A DNA stretch of 64,000 nucleotides, taken from Ulva prolifera. Taxonomy: Eukaryota > Chlorophyta > Ulvophyceae > Ulvales > Ulvaceae. The notes under the pieces were generated by a model that was given only the letters and a program-made list of their open reading frames with translations, was not told the DNA's origin and made no database searches. A program made the position numbers and the translations under genes. The stretch lies in NCBI GenBank assembly GCA_023078555.1, contig CM041202.1:1918022-1982021 (forward strand), written 5' to 3'. Shown here piece after piece: positions 41,581 through 52,995 of the stretch; the first letter of the stretch is position 1; each line of letters opens with the position of its first letter.

Positions 41581-44424
41581 CCCGCGCCGCCGGTCGCACC
41601 GCCGGTTGGCGCATGCAGCCGGGACGCGGAAGTCCTCCTGTGCATGCACTCTAGTCTAGTCATGCCCAGTTTGGTGAGACGATGCAGCTGCGGCGGTGAC
41701 GTGTGCATCCTCACACACAGTGTCGCTCGCAGCCACTGTCTGGACATTACACCAGTATTCCGCGGCGCGCATGCATGCATGCGTGTCCCTGCCCCTGTCC
41801 CTGTTGCCCCCTTCCCCTCCCCGCCCCGGCCGTACGCGAACAGACTGCAGCACGGCGCTACACAGCACTGTTGGATTGCTTTGCAGCATTTCCGGGGCTG
41901 CCACCCAGAAATTAGGCCCGCATATTCGGAAGTGTTACATGTGATGGCGCAACACTACACAGAACAGACTGCAGCACGGCGTCACGCCGTCTGTTCCGCA
42001 GCACGGAGCCACGCACAGGATGTGCATGCTGTGTGGGGTGGTGCATGCGGTCGGCGTGCTGCCGTTTCCGGATTCGGCTTGGTGAGGGGCGGTCGGGCCA
42101 CGCCGCTCATGCACATGGCCATGTTGTTGGTGTACGTTGTACAGCTTAGGGGCTGGTGTAGTGCGGGAGTGGGGTGAATCCACTCTGAATGAATTTGTAA
42201 CTGCCATGCTGGGTCCCAGAGGCCATGCGTACGGTGTAGCTGTCATGCATCCCAAAAAACGAACATCTTTTGCCGTGCAAGGACCCCTTGCGGGGATGTC
42301 ATGGAGTAGAGTATCTACAGTGCTGACGATGTAGGCTAGTTTCAGGTGCTGATTTGTGTGGGCGCGGGTGTTGTGGTGACAGTAGTTGTGCGCACTGACG
42401 ACCGCTGCGTGAACCTGTTTCACTGACACAGCAGCGGGTGTTGCTTTGCTGGCTGCACAGCTGATCAAGCGCATGCATTGCTTGAGCAGGCGTGTCCTGA
42501 TGCTGCTAGTGCTATGGTCATTGACCCGCCGAATCGCCTGAGTAACATGCTAGGCCTTGGGAGGCTGACATGTTGCATTGCGTTCATGGACTGCAGAACA
42601 GGTGCTGCGCCGCATGCCTCATGCGAGCTGGCCCCACAGGTGCAGACTCATGGCAGCAACGAAGCAACCCACAGGAATGCAAGAATTTGTAAATTCTTTC
42701 TAAATCACCCCTGACTAGACTTGCACATTCACCGCTGCTGCCTTGTGGTAGTTAAGGTACGGCGCACTAGCTCTTGATGTCCAGGTTTCGGACCATATGG
42801 TGGCCCGAGCGTGTGTAAATGGTACACATTCTAGTGCTTTGTGCGTCTGGCTTCGGCCTGGGCAGGTGCTGACGTATACGGGTGCATTGGTGTGGTAGTC
42901 TGTGTTGCGTGCTGGTGGTTGAGTGGGTGTGTGATTCCTGTGTTGGTGGCCTACGGTGCTACCTGCCTCTGTCCTGCGGTGCTACCTGCCTCACTGGCGT
43001 TGTCCTTGTAACACACGTTCCGGTGCAATATATATGACAGCAGCGCATGTGACACCACGAGGAGGCACTACTGATAAAAGTCTGGCAGTTGCCTCATTGC
43101 ACCGAATGTGCCTCGTACTGCTGAAGCTTCACCTGCCAATCCACTGACAACTAGCTGGTTTACTCGAATTGGTTATGCAGTGAAGGGCAACCGAGCTACA
43201 CGGTTAACACCAGCGACACCTCGCAGAGAACCATCAGTCCGCTGGTCCATCATCGTGCGCCTCATATTGCATGTCCTATTCTCATGGGGCACCAAGATCC
43301 TAAACTTGGGGGCAAGCAACACACGGGTGTCTAGCAAACTGCCAAGACACACCCAGCACCATCGCGCCCTTTAACCACTCCTACCGCTGCGGCACCTGGC
43401 GCAAGAGCAATGCCTGCCCACGCCACAGACTCTCGAGGAGCTGGCAAGCAAGCACGACCTCAACTTGTCAGAGTGCCACGCAGAGACCTGCGGGCGCATC
43501 TTCAGTCTATTCTACGCAGGTGCCCGAGCTCCATGGAAAGCAACTAGGTACCACACCTGGGACACTCGGCGAACGATGTGAGACCGTCGCCAGGCTGAGA
43601 GCTCGGGTGACCCATCGACTACGAAACTGCTGCATGTGGAACCGCCTTGTCACTTCACTGCTAGTACTAGTCCCGGCAAGTGCAACTGATGCACAGGCGT
43701 GCTTTGATCTGTTGCCATGACGACGCTTGCCGGGTCCCCCAGAGGCAACGTACTTGAGCTGCCATGTCATTGCAGGTGGCACGGAAAAGCACTTGTATCC
43801 TGGAAAGCACTTGTATCTGTCACACGTGTAGCTTGTGTTGGTGGTCTGCCATGCAACGGCAGACTTGCAACGGCAGACTTGGTCTGCCATGCAACGGCAG
43901 ACAACTTGTAATACTGACACTTGTATCTGTCTCATACCCCGCTTGGCGGACACTGCACGGCCCCATATGGCCCTGGCAGGTAGCCATGCTTCCTGCTAAA
44001 GCAGCGCCATAACACCTGAGACAATTGCCACCACCGAGACTACCAGCAGACCACTGCGGCGAGGCTGCAGCACATGCGTAGGCAGCATGTCTGAGCGGCG
44101 ACACATTTGTCCTAGCATACTCTCCGACGCGAGGCCAGCAGTGCAGGCTCGAGGTGAGCCCAGTCAGCAGCTCCACATGGAGTGAGAACGCATGCGTTCC
44201 TCTAGGGCTGACTTGGACTGACCCGGCGGTCACGTGACCATGCTGGGAGAGGCGGGGCTCGCTGCAGTTGCGTGGCTCAAGCAGCAGCATCGCAGTTCCA
44301 CGGTGGCGGAGCACGCGGCAGCGGCAGGGAAGGTCTGAATTGAGGGTGGGGCACCACCGGGGGGGCGCTGCTGGAGACAACTGCCGTGCTCCGAGGACAC
44401 TGGTGCTTGTAAAATGTGGAGGAG
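41581..44424. other. Convergent intergenic region (DHQS / PEX19)
   Basis: It holds a MITE at 41866-41957, a family D piece at about 42952-43015, and a small cluster of short repeats at 43847-43905 (GTCTGCCATGCAACGGCAGAC units). A 66-codon open stretch near 43376-43579 has no start codon and no recognisable family. I see no other gene. Confidence 0.5.
41866..41957. mobile_element. hAT-like MITE, diverged copy
   Basis: It is similar to the 48590 copy along its length (TTGCTTTGCAGCATTTCCGG, then CATATTCGGAAGTGTT), with eroded ends. CTACACAG occurs directly before it (41858-41865) and at 41955-41962. A longer phrase, GAACAGACTGCAGCACGGCG, is also present on both sides (41838 and 41963). Confidence 0.75.
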
Positions 44425-46757
44425 CTACTGGATGGGGCACTGAGGGATGGCCTCGGGGAGGCCGGCAGCGCTGCCTGTGGAGGCCTGCATCTGCTGAAGC
44501 AGCTCCTGTGGCGGTTGCCCCATCGCTTGCAGCTGCATGGACAATGCCAGAGTCAGCGTTCCACATCGGCTTGTGGGAGTCAGGTGGGGCTGTGCCCCTG
44601 CAGTGCAGCTCGGCTGGGCTCAAGGACGAGCAGCAGGCACGCCGTTGTGTTGCTGCGTTTGTGGAAGCGCGGTGCAAAGGAAGGTTGGCGCTGCACCCAC
44701 GGGTCGGGAAAGGAGTGGGCTCAGGCAGGTACGGCAGCTGGCATGTGGACGAAAAAGGCTACTCGAAGGTGACTCGAAGGTTACTCCAATCACACTGGGC
44801 ACATCTGGCGGGGACGCTGATGCAATCACGTGATGAAACTGATGATACAGCCCACATGAGCTGGGTGCTCCTCCATGGAATGGCGCAGATGTACAGATCA
44901 TACGCTGTTGCTGTTACTGCACGCAGCTGCAACTTGCCAGAGAATAGCATGGCAGGTTTCATCGTCCGCTTGAAGCAAGCACAGGCACGGAGGCCAACCA
45001 ACATCGCGCAAGTGCATGGTTTGTGCATGGAAGAAAATGCACAGAGCCCCTCTGCTGAAGCCTCGGGCAGTCTGGCACGCTCCCAATCAATGCTGTACTG
45101 TTCTGCCAATGCAAATCAGATCCATGACCATGCACAGGTATCGTGTCTGCCTCAGCATAGCTGCACGGCTGCAATGGTTCCGTGAGGGTGAAGAGAAACA
45201 AAACGAACGAGACTATCGATTACTGACAGCCCGTGCACCGCGACCCTCTGAAGCTGGAATTGCGCCAGATGTGACTCATTTCATAGAGAAATTGCGTGTG
45301 CGTGTGTGTTTGGGTTTTGGGGCTCACCTCCTGTAGCAGCTGCAGCAGTTCATCGAACTTTGAGTCCCCATGAGCCTCCAGAAGGGCACAGATCTGGTTG
45401 ATGTGTGCCAGCTGCTTTTCATACTGCGTGATCTCCTCTTGCGACAGCTGTGCCCGGTTTGCATCCATCCACGCTGGGTATCGGTCAGCAACGTCCTGCA
45501 TGCGATTGACGGTCTCAGCTGGCCTGGAGCAAGCGTCGCCGCTGGCGTTTTACCAGGCTGCTCACAAGTAGTGGAGCATCTGGCATGTCTGCATAGAGGA
45601 AACGCACCATGTGCAGTCCCGCCAGGATTGTGTAGAAGAGTGCACAGAGTCAGGCAGTCTGTGCATTGATTGAGACACATTCCACAGTTGACCACGCATG
45701 ACGTTCTCTACAGTGGACTCTTCATGACAGGTGACTTGATGCGCTGGTGTCGCTGTGGAGTTGATCATGAGACAAGAGTTGTCTTGTGAGCAGCGGGCGG
45801 CATGCTTTTGTCATGCCATGTCTGCAGGCAAGGCTCCAAAGCCGCCCTGTTTTCAGTGCTTGCATGCAGCCTTTGACACGATGATGTGGAGCAATCGCAG
45901 AATACTTAAATGCAAAAGTAGAGTATTGAGAGTACCCCATGACAGGAAGAGGCAGCCCAAACGGTAGGTGTGCACACCTTGAGTGGGTCAAACAGCACTT
46001 CCTTGCTGAGGAGCCCATGCATAAGTGTTTCTACGAATGAATTTGCTTCCTCCCCATCACCTGACATGGCATGGCTCATAGCATCCAACATCTGCTGTAT
46101 CTCGGCTTGCCCATCATCGGGCCCTGCAGGGCTACTGCCTGGCACTTGCCCTGTGGACCCTTCTGCAGCAGCTCGAGCAGCTTCATTCACGCGCTGCAGT
46201 GTGGACTGGACGTTGTCTGTCGATTCTGAGGCCCCTGTGTCACCTGCATCCGGAACCGCTTGTGAGTGCAGTGCTCCAAGCAGGGCAACCAGCGCATACC
46301 GCAAGCATTAATTCCATCAGTACGATGGTGGAATAATGCCTTTGAATATCTGCTCCATCATTGCCGTCAATCCGTCCAGAGATTCCTGGAAACGCTCTTG
46401 TCCGGGCTCGGTTGCAGGGGCACGTTGCGAACTGCGCTTGCGCGGTTTATTACCTAGCGGGTTGAAGCGTTTCCCAGGCTGATTGTGATCAGTTGCCGGG
46501 GCTGCATCAGTCCCTGGCGGTCCCGCATCTGTGACTGGAAGTCCGGGGTCGCTGTCGTGCGCATCGGAATGCAGCTGTGCCGGGCTAGGCGTGCCGTGCA
46601 GACTTGAATCAAAGTCATCCAGAGCATCTAAACAGCATACAATCGTTCATGTCGGGTATTTTCGTCCGGGAAAGCACCGATAAGCGAACGTTAATTTGCT
46701 ATACGAGCACGTACCGTCTAAGATGCGCTCCAGGTCGGCCCCGGAAGTTTGCGCCAT
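44425..46757 (-). CDS. PEX19: Peroxin-19 (PEX19), farnesylated peroxisomal membrane protein chaperone
   Basis: Five exons read leftwards (46757-46715, 46627-46340, 46243-45978, 45495-45328, 44532-44425) and give 290 residues. PEX19 binds newly made peroxisomal membrane proteins in the cytosol and docks on PEX3. The N-terminus DLERILDDALDDFDSS is the PEX3-binding type. The central MHGLLSKEVLFDPLKDVADRY is the most conserved PEX19 stretch, followed by a helical cargo-binding domain (YEKQLAHINQICALLEAHGD) and GQPPQELL. It ends in CPIQ, a CaaX box; a terminal Gln favours farnesylation. The exon 2/3 junction is the weak point: the only phase-consistent donor I found is a GC donor (AAAG^GCATTA), giving a 96-bp GC-AG intron. 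PEX19 shows the 3' GC rise least. Confidence 0.92.
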
Positions 46758-47519
46758 TCTATAGAGGCGTGTGAAGGTATGATCAAAGCCTGAAGAATGT
46801 GTGAAAATTCACTGCAAGTGATTGCGCGACATATACAAGCTTTGTAAGATCGGGCCTACGTCGCAGGCTGTCACTGGTGCATCACCACCGGCTCGGCACT
46901 ATAGCTCGTCAGCAGACATTGGCATTGCCTGCACACGATATGTGCGGCGGGTGTTTCGTTCGTGTCTTTCGGTGCCGTCGGGTTGTCTTCGGGCACTGAC
47001 ACCGCTGTTGAAAGGAACGGTACTCACAGAGCGCTGAAGGCTACGCAGGTGCAAGAATACGCGTGCATGACAGTGACTGGTGACTGACTTTACTCAGTAC
47101 AAACATGTGGTTTTTGAAACGGCTGCGGCGTTCGTAGCATGGCCTAACACCGCACATGCTAATCGGCTCTTCACTGCGCTGCGTCTGGACGCTGCTCTCT
47201 TTGAGTGTTGCGTTGTTTCAGTGGCGAGAAGTGAGCTCTCCGAGAAGGCATGATCACTTGGCCCACTTTATGCGACATATGCATTGACCATGGCATCAGG
47301 CATGGGCCAAAGGCCACTGGTGCCATCATCAGTCCATCATCGGTCCAACACATCAACTGTTAGGACATACAGACGTACGATAGATGTTGATAAATATGGG
47401 TGCAGCTGCAATGCGACTCACGTCAGTGCATGTGATCCGCTTGGCAAGATGCTTCCGTACGTCTGACCAAGCAGACATGCTTTGGGATTGCGATTGACAG
47501 CACAGCACGGCTGCAAAGG
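46758..47519. other. Divergent intergenic region (PEX19 / hydroxylase)
   Basis: A 762-bp spacer between two divergent starts, presumably with both promoters. No coding exon or defined regulatory motif was recognised. Confidence 0.5.
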
Positions 47520-50500
47520 ATGAAAGTAAATAGCTCCCTTCAATGGCAGGCTGCTGCGTTTGTATTGGTGCAGGCGATGGTATTGTGTCATGGAAAAGCC
47601 GATGCGGCACTGGCTCGGGCATGGGAAGCATGTAAAGCTTCAGCTGTTTTCAAGCATGACACGTGGGAGCCAGGCCTCGTCATTTTCGTCTGGGCCATAT
47701 TTACGCTCTTCTGGTGCGCTCCGAGGTCCCCGAAACAACGCTCTTCAACATCTGGCACCCCTGCACACGCGAGCGCGTGCAGCCCGCCAGGTGCCCAACC
47801 AGCCTGCATGCCCGGCAGGTAGCCGGCCATACTGCGTGATATATCAGAGTGGTGTCATCTGCGCTGTGAGAAAGCAGGACACAGTCGTCGAACTGGAGGC
47901 ATCAACGACTCGTGGGCCGTGTCGCAGTCGGATGCGTGACCCAGTGTACTGGCCTCTTTGACGTCGGTCAGTACGTGCACAGGTACACTATCGATAACTA
48001 CATTCCCCAAGCCAAGCAATACAGAATACAGAAAGATGATGACATGAGCCACTGGAAAGTTGAAGGCTTCAAGAGGTAGGTCATGCACACATCGTCTCCC
48101 TCCTGACAGAGCATTTGTCTCTCTCGAGAAAGCACAACTTGCCACGGATGCTAACACTGGAGCGAAAGCGTGCAGAAAGCAAGAAATGCTTCTCTACATC
48201 CTTCCTCTTTCACTGTTTGATGTGGTGTACCCCCGCCGGGCACTGCCAGACCTGCCACCATCCTTCGCCCGTGTAGCCTCAGAAGTCTTCCTCTCGCTCT
48301 TCTTCTACGATCTTTTCTTCACAGCTGTCCACTACGCAAGCCACAAGGTGCGCAAAACAGCTGCAGCACGCTCCTGCTCGGGGAGATCCACCCTCAGTGC
48401 ACAGTGCCCACCTCTTGCTCTTCAGTGCTGGTCAGTCGTGTGCACAAAGTCTGAAATCTAGCACAGGACCATGCTTCCCATGCTGCCAGCGTTCATGTGT
48501 CATTATGCCTAGCTTGCTTGCCTCCACACTCACACTTTAGTCAGCAAGAGGGCCGCCTGCTGCATCTTGCATCGCTGCTTGCTCCCTTCCAGTGATTGGG
48601 TCGCTTTGCAACATTTTCAGCGATGCCACCCAACAAATAGACCTGGATATTCGGAATAGTTCTATGTGATAGGGCCCGATGTCTCAACACTGCTCCCTTC
48701 CACAGTGTGCCCTTGGTGCAGCAAATGCAAGGCAAACTGTACTGAAGCCACACGCATGTGGTCAACGCATGTGGATCATGCACCAGCACACATTGCGTCC
48801 ATCATGCGTAGAAGCACAAGGTGCTCCGTGTTCCCTCCTGCCAACTTGTACCCTCCTGCCAAGTTGTCCCAGCTCCTGCCACAACAAGGAAAAATGTAAA
48901 TAATAATAAAAAAAAATAACACAGCATCATTGGACCCAGCATCCCGTCCCGCTCCCCTCCCATTGATTCGTTGGCCACGATCGCCTGCACCGAAAGCATC
49001 ATGACCCAACACTCATGCAGAACATCATCCCAGCATCCATGCATCTACGCATGCTTGCATAGCCACATCCATCCGCACACGGACAACACGTTCATCAAGT
49101 ACCACCTCAATCGACGGAGTGGCCACCGGCGGTGCAGGTGCCGTGGCTGTATCACGGCATGCATGCGAAGCACCACGCGCGCAGGGTGCAGCGCGCCAGC
49201 GAGGCGCTGCGGCTGTCCGTCGGCGACCAGTTCCTCGACGTCGGCTGCTCGATCGCAGCTCTCAACCTCGTCGGGGCCCACCCCCTGAGCCGCTCCATCT
49301 ACAACGTCGTCATTGTGTGGCTTGTGATCGAGCTACACGCGGGTGCGCCCCGCCCCGCGGCACCCCGCCCCGCCCCGCGGCACCGCACGGGAGCGTCTGC
49401 TCTTGTTGGGAGTGTCGTATCATGTCGGGCTATATCGGGAGCGTCTGCTCTTGTTGGGAGTGTCGTATCATGTCGGGCTATATCGGGAGCGTCTGCTCTT
49501 GTTGGGAGTGTCGTATCATGTCGGGCTATATCGGGACGGTCTGCCATGAGGCAACAGGCTCAGAACCGGGCGGGCTGTGCATGCATGCGTGACCATCGAT
49601 TACTGAGCGATATCCAGTTGGACGTTGACGACTCCGGAATCCGGGTCCGGGACTGCAGCTGTACAGGGTGGGGGCGTACAGGGCGAGCCAGGTATGGGAT
49701 GACGGAGTCGTCACAGCGCGTGATGCGTTCGCGTCGTCCCAACCCACGTTGCATCAGAGCACCGGCCTAAACACCCCACGCACCTGTGCGCCCGCATGGC
49801 CCCCTGCACACATGCGATGATCATCATCGTTCTGCTCCATGTCACGCCGCGGCGGTGTGAGCCTGGACTCACGCCAGAACACGTCCGCGGCCGCGGCGGT
49901 GGAGCCGCCGCGTGCCCCGAATGCATCAGCACGGCTTTGGCAGATGTCACATGCGTATGTAGTTATAAAGGACAGAGGCCGGGCATGAAGCCGGTTCTCG
50001 GAATCCACTCACTCATTCACCATTTTTGTGCACGCCCACTATGGGCAACACACTGCACATGAGAAACGATTTGTATGTGGTTACAAAGAAGAGAGGCCGG
50101 GTACCGGGCCGATCCTAGGCGCAATGTGTATGCATGCATGATTACCCGGCCGTGTCCATTTGGACATTCACAACTCCATGTGCGCATCTTCCGCTCGATG
50201 GGCGCCATTGATTGATTGCGTTTAAAAAGCTCCCGGCGGCGGTGTGCAGGCTACGACTTCCCGTGGATGCTGCAGAATGTGGTGCCGTTCGGGCTGTGGG
50301 GCGGCAGCGCGCGCCACGACGTGCACCACCAGGACGGCTCCGTCTACTACCAGAAGTTCTTCACCTACATCGACAACCTCCTCGGCACCGTGCCCTCGCC
50401 GCAGGCGGCAGAGCACCGTACGGGAGCGCTGGCCGCGGAGGCGCAGGTGCAGACAGCGGGCAGTGCCTGCAGCTGCGGCCGCGGCCACGTGATTGGCTAG
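47520..50500 (+). CDS. Sterol desaturase / fatty acid hydroxylase superfamily protein, cholesterol 25-hydroxylase-like
   Basis: Five exons (47520-47713, 47899-48075, 48176-48347, 49138-49342, 50250-50500) give 332 residues in frame. These are di-iron, multi-pass ER-membrane oxygenases. The three histidine clusters are complete: HYASH (exon 3), HGMHAKHH (exon 4) and HDVHH (exon 5). SGYDFPW-like and VVPFGLWGG sequences before the last cluster, and YIDNLLGT after it, are those of the C25H-like branch. Hydrophobic helices are visible in exon 1 (LVIFVWAIFTLFW), exon 3 (EVFLSLFFYDLFFTAV) and exon 4. The substrate cannot be told from sequence. Exon 1/2 junction is tentative: the chosen donor and acceptor keep phase but the joined residues are not conserved. 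Exons 4-5 are nearly all G/C-ending; exons 1-3 are mixed. Intron 3 carries a MITE and intron 4 a minisatellite. Confidence 0.85.
48590..48692. mobile_element. hAT-like MITE, 103 bp, with perfect 8-bp target duplication
   Basis: Ends are CAGTGATTGGGTCGC and CAACACTG. CTCCCTTC is duplicated exactly at 48582-48589 and 48693-48700. It lies in intron 3 of the hydroxylase gene, inverted relative to the 32190 copy. Confidence 0.93.
49389..49532. repeat. Three identical 48-bp tandem units in hydroxylase intron 4
   Basis: Units at 49389-49436, 49437-49484 and 49485-49532 are identical and start GGGAGCGTCTGCTCTTGTTG. Because 48 is a multiple of three, an open frame with a 16-residue repeat runs through them, but it lies inside an intron and is probably not translated. 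Perfect identity implies recent expansion. Confidence 0.95.
49957..50180 (-). repeat. Family C dispersed repeats, two adjacent copies
   Basis: Two reverse-oriented copies: about 49957-50015 (ACAGAGGCCGGGCATGAAGC) and about 50078-50180 (AGAGAGGCCGGGTACCGGG, then CATTTGGACATTCACAACTC). The second aligns with 63330-63455. Confidence 0.75.
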
Positions 50501-52995
50501 AACTCAGGATGCGGGCGACAGACGAGCTTGCCATGAAATGCAAATGATGGGATGGAGACGGGTGTATTGAGGGTTCCGGGTTCAGGAACGGGATTGTGAG
50601 GGGGGGAGGGGGGGGCTGGGGCTGGAGACGTTCTGTTGATGTGTGCATGCATGTTCACTCATCCGAATCCTCATTGGCAGCGGCAGGTGTTGACCGTATG
50701 CCTCAGTGGCCAGGTGGGAGCGCTCCGGCGCTGGTCCCGCGCTGCGACATCGGCGGGAGAGCGACGACGCGGGGGCCTGGCGGCTCATGCGGCGCCACTG
50801 TCGATGCCTTCACGCCTTTGTGCAGTGGAGCACTTGGGTGGACCGCCACGGAAGCACAGCCCCGCAGACTAATCGGCACCTGTGTGCCAGTGCATGCAGA
50901 GAGCGGCCATGTGGCGGCACGAGCTGTGCTGCAAATAACTCGGCAAAGGGCGTGCAGTGTGATAGTATTGGTGTCATAATGCTATGATGTTGTCACCGTG
51001 TGTGCTGTGACCGATGGCCCGCCTCCGTTGGAGATCATGGAGTGATCAGGTGGTGGTGTGAGTCAGCACTGCTGGCGGCGTGTCACACAACATGGCAAAG
51101 GCTAGGCGTATTGAAATGGTTGATGAAAGGCTGCCAGTCGGATCAGGCTGCTGTGTGCTTGATGAAAGGCTGCCAGTCGGATCAGGCTGCTGTGTGCTTG
51201 TTGCCGGTGTGAAACCGGACAACGCCGGTCATGGCTGAACAGGCTGTGTGCTGACTGAGGGATCTGTAGAGAACCTGGCAGCGCATGAAGGTTCCGCCTG
51301 CTGGCGCCGTCGCATGGGCAGGATGCAGTGTGGAACAGTCAGCACGGGCATTGCTGAGAGATGGTGGCTGGTTGAGATGAAACAGAGATGCCTGAGACTA
51401 CTGGCTCCCGGGGTTTAAGGTGCAAGACAATAGGACTCTCTTTAGAGCATCTGCATTTACTTCAATCCTGCTGTGGGCCAGCTGCCAGATGATCTGTCTT
51501 CTGGTTATCCTTCGACTGGTGCAGCTCTTTCTCACTTGACATGTATACACTGCCCTCAATGACTCGTGCAGGCCCATTTTTGTGTAGCAAATCCAAGGCT
51601 ACACCCACGCAACACTAGACACTGCCGTGAACACAGTTTTGCTACCGATGGATAAATGCTATCTGATCCCTTTGGGACTGTGTGGCAGAGATGGCCCCAT
51701 GGCTAAGCATTACTCAGAAGCTGAAGGTTGTTTCCTGGCTGCTCATGTGGAACACAACAGCCTGAGGATTCATCCATGTGCATGTGAGGTATGTCCTGCT
51801 GTAGATGGTATAGAACATAACACAACAGTAGACAAGGTCTCCTATGTAATGGGAAAAAAGTTGGGCTGCATCAAAGAACAAACAGCCGGCAACAGAAATG
51901 TAAGCAGGGTAGTGTATGAGCACGAAGTCAAGAAACTTGCAACACAAACAGCGAATTGTGAGTCCATGTCGAGGAAAAGGCACACGACAATGGACACAGG
52001 CTGCGCACGTCAACGGTTCAGCAGCCCACAGACAGAGCGGAAATCACAGCTAGGGCAGTGATGCACACGGCAAAACTGCCATGAGCACTACAACGCATGT
52101 TGAACTCATACGCGGGTCTTTAATTTTGCAGGGCGATGTTAAAATATAGGTGTGTTTTTTAGTGTGCTCTTATCTGAGCGTCGGACTATAACTGTGGAAC
52201 GTGGACGTGAATTCTGGGGCGTTACCGCAGTGCTAATCACCTTTCTGTATTTTTTGTGTAGTAGCATCTGTTGAGACCATTGATGGACGTTTTGTCTGTC
52301 AACGCGCAGTTCCGCTAATGGAGCATCGCGCCATCAATTCATTCACCAATCGGCGAGGTTCACCAGAGTGAACAGAGTGGGTCCAACCTGACGCATCTCT
52401 GAGATACGTGAATCTGACACGACGTGGTTTTCGCAAGAGTCTGCAGCTGACTGGCAGACCCATACATGTAGACCGCACCCTGCTGTGAAGTACATCGGAT
52501 CCTGATATGCTGTAAGCCCAAGGCAATTGACACTCTTTCTTCTACTAAGCACCTAGTCGCGTGTTGCTCCGTGCGAAAGTTCCACAGTGTACACGGCAAC
52601 GACAGTGCTGTCTGTGCTTATCAGGTTCAGTCGGCACGTGTTCCATCCGAGGCAATCATCAGCCAAATGTGCGTTCGAAACATGTGTCCGAGGCATTCAT
52701 GGTCGGACAAGACCTGATGTTCCCTTCCGCTCGCTGTTTGCATGGGCGATGCCCAGTCAGGTGTGCCTCGCCACTGTTGGCGACGACCTGGCCACAGCTC
52801 CGCATCCACGTAGCGGAAGTCATGGCTTAATGGTGCAGCTGTGCAGCCAGCAATAACATTTTTGAAGACTGTACTGCCTTGTGACGGCATTGTGGATACT
52901 TGTTTGGCGTGACAACTGTTTCTTCGGACTTGGTGGAGCTCACTTCTGCAGATTGAGGCATTAGAATCTACCTCCTGTATTGTTACTAGTACAGG
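50501..52995. other. Intergenic region (hydroxylase / VPS2)
   Basis: No gene was recognised. A 144-codon open frame at 51627-52061 (+) is the longest in less GC-rich sequence but has no domain motif. The tandem duplication at 51121-51198 is listed separately. Confidence 0.5.
51121..51198. repeat. 39-bp perfect tandem duplication
   Basis: Copies 51121-51159 and 51160-51198 are identical and begin TGATGAAAGGCTGCCAGTCG. Confidence 0.95.

Noticed and set aside
43376..43579. 66-codon stretch without a start codon, LEELASKHDLNLSECH
   Set aside because: It looks somewhat protein-like and contains a GCAGGTGCCC donor-like site, but no partner exon was found.
44268..45185. 305-codon open frame on the + strand
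   Set aside because: It is antisense to the last two exons of PEX19, whose frames are supported by protein conservation.
49343..49560. Open frame through the three 48-bp units as a 16-residue protein repeat
   Set aside because: The array lies in intron 4 of the hydroxylase between two exons that join in phase; the frame is open only because 48 is divisible by three.
51627..52061. 144-codon open frame (+) in less GC-rich sequence
   Set aside because: It could be a lineage-specific exon, but I see no conserved motif or flanking splice sites that extend it.
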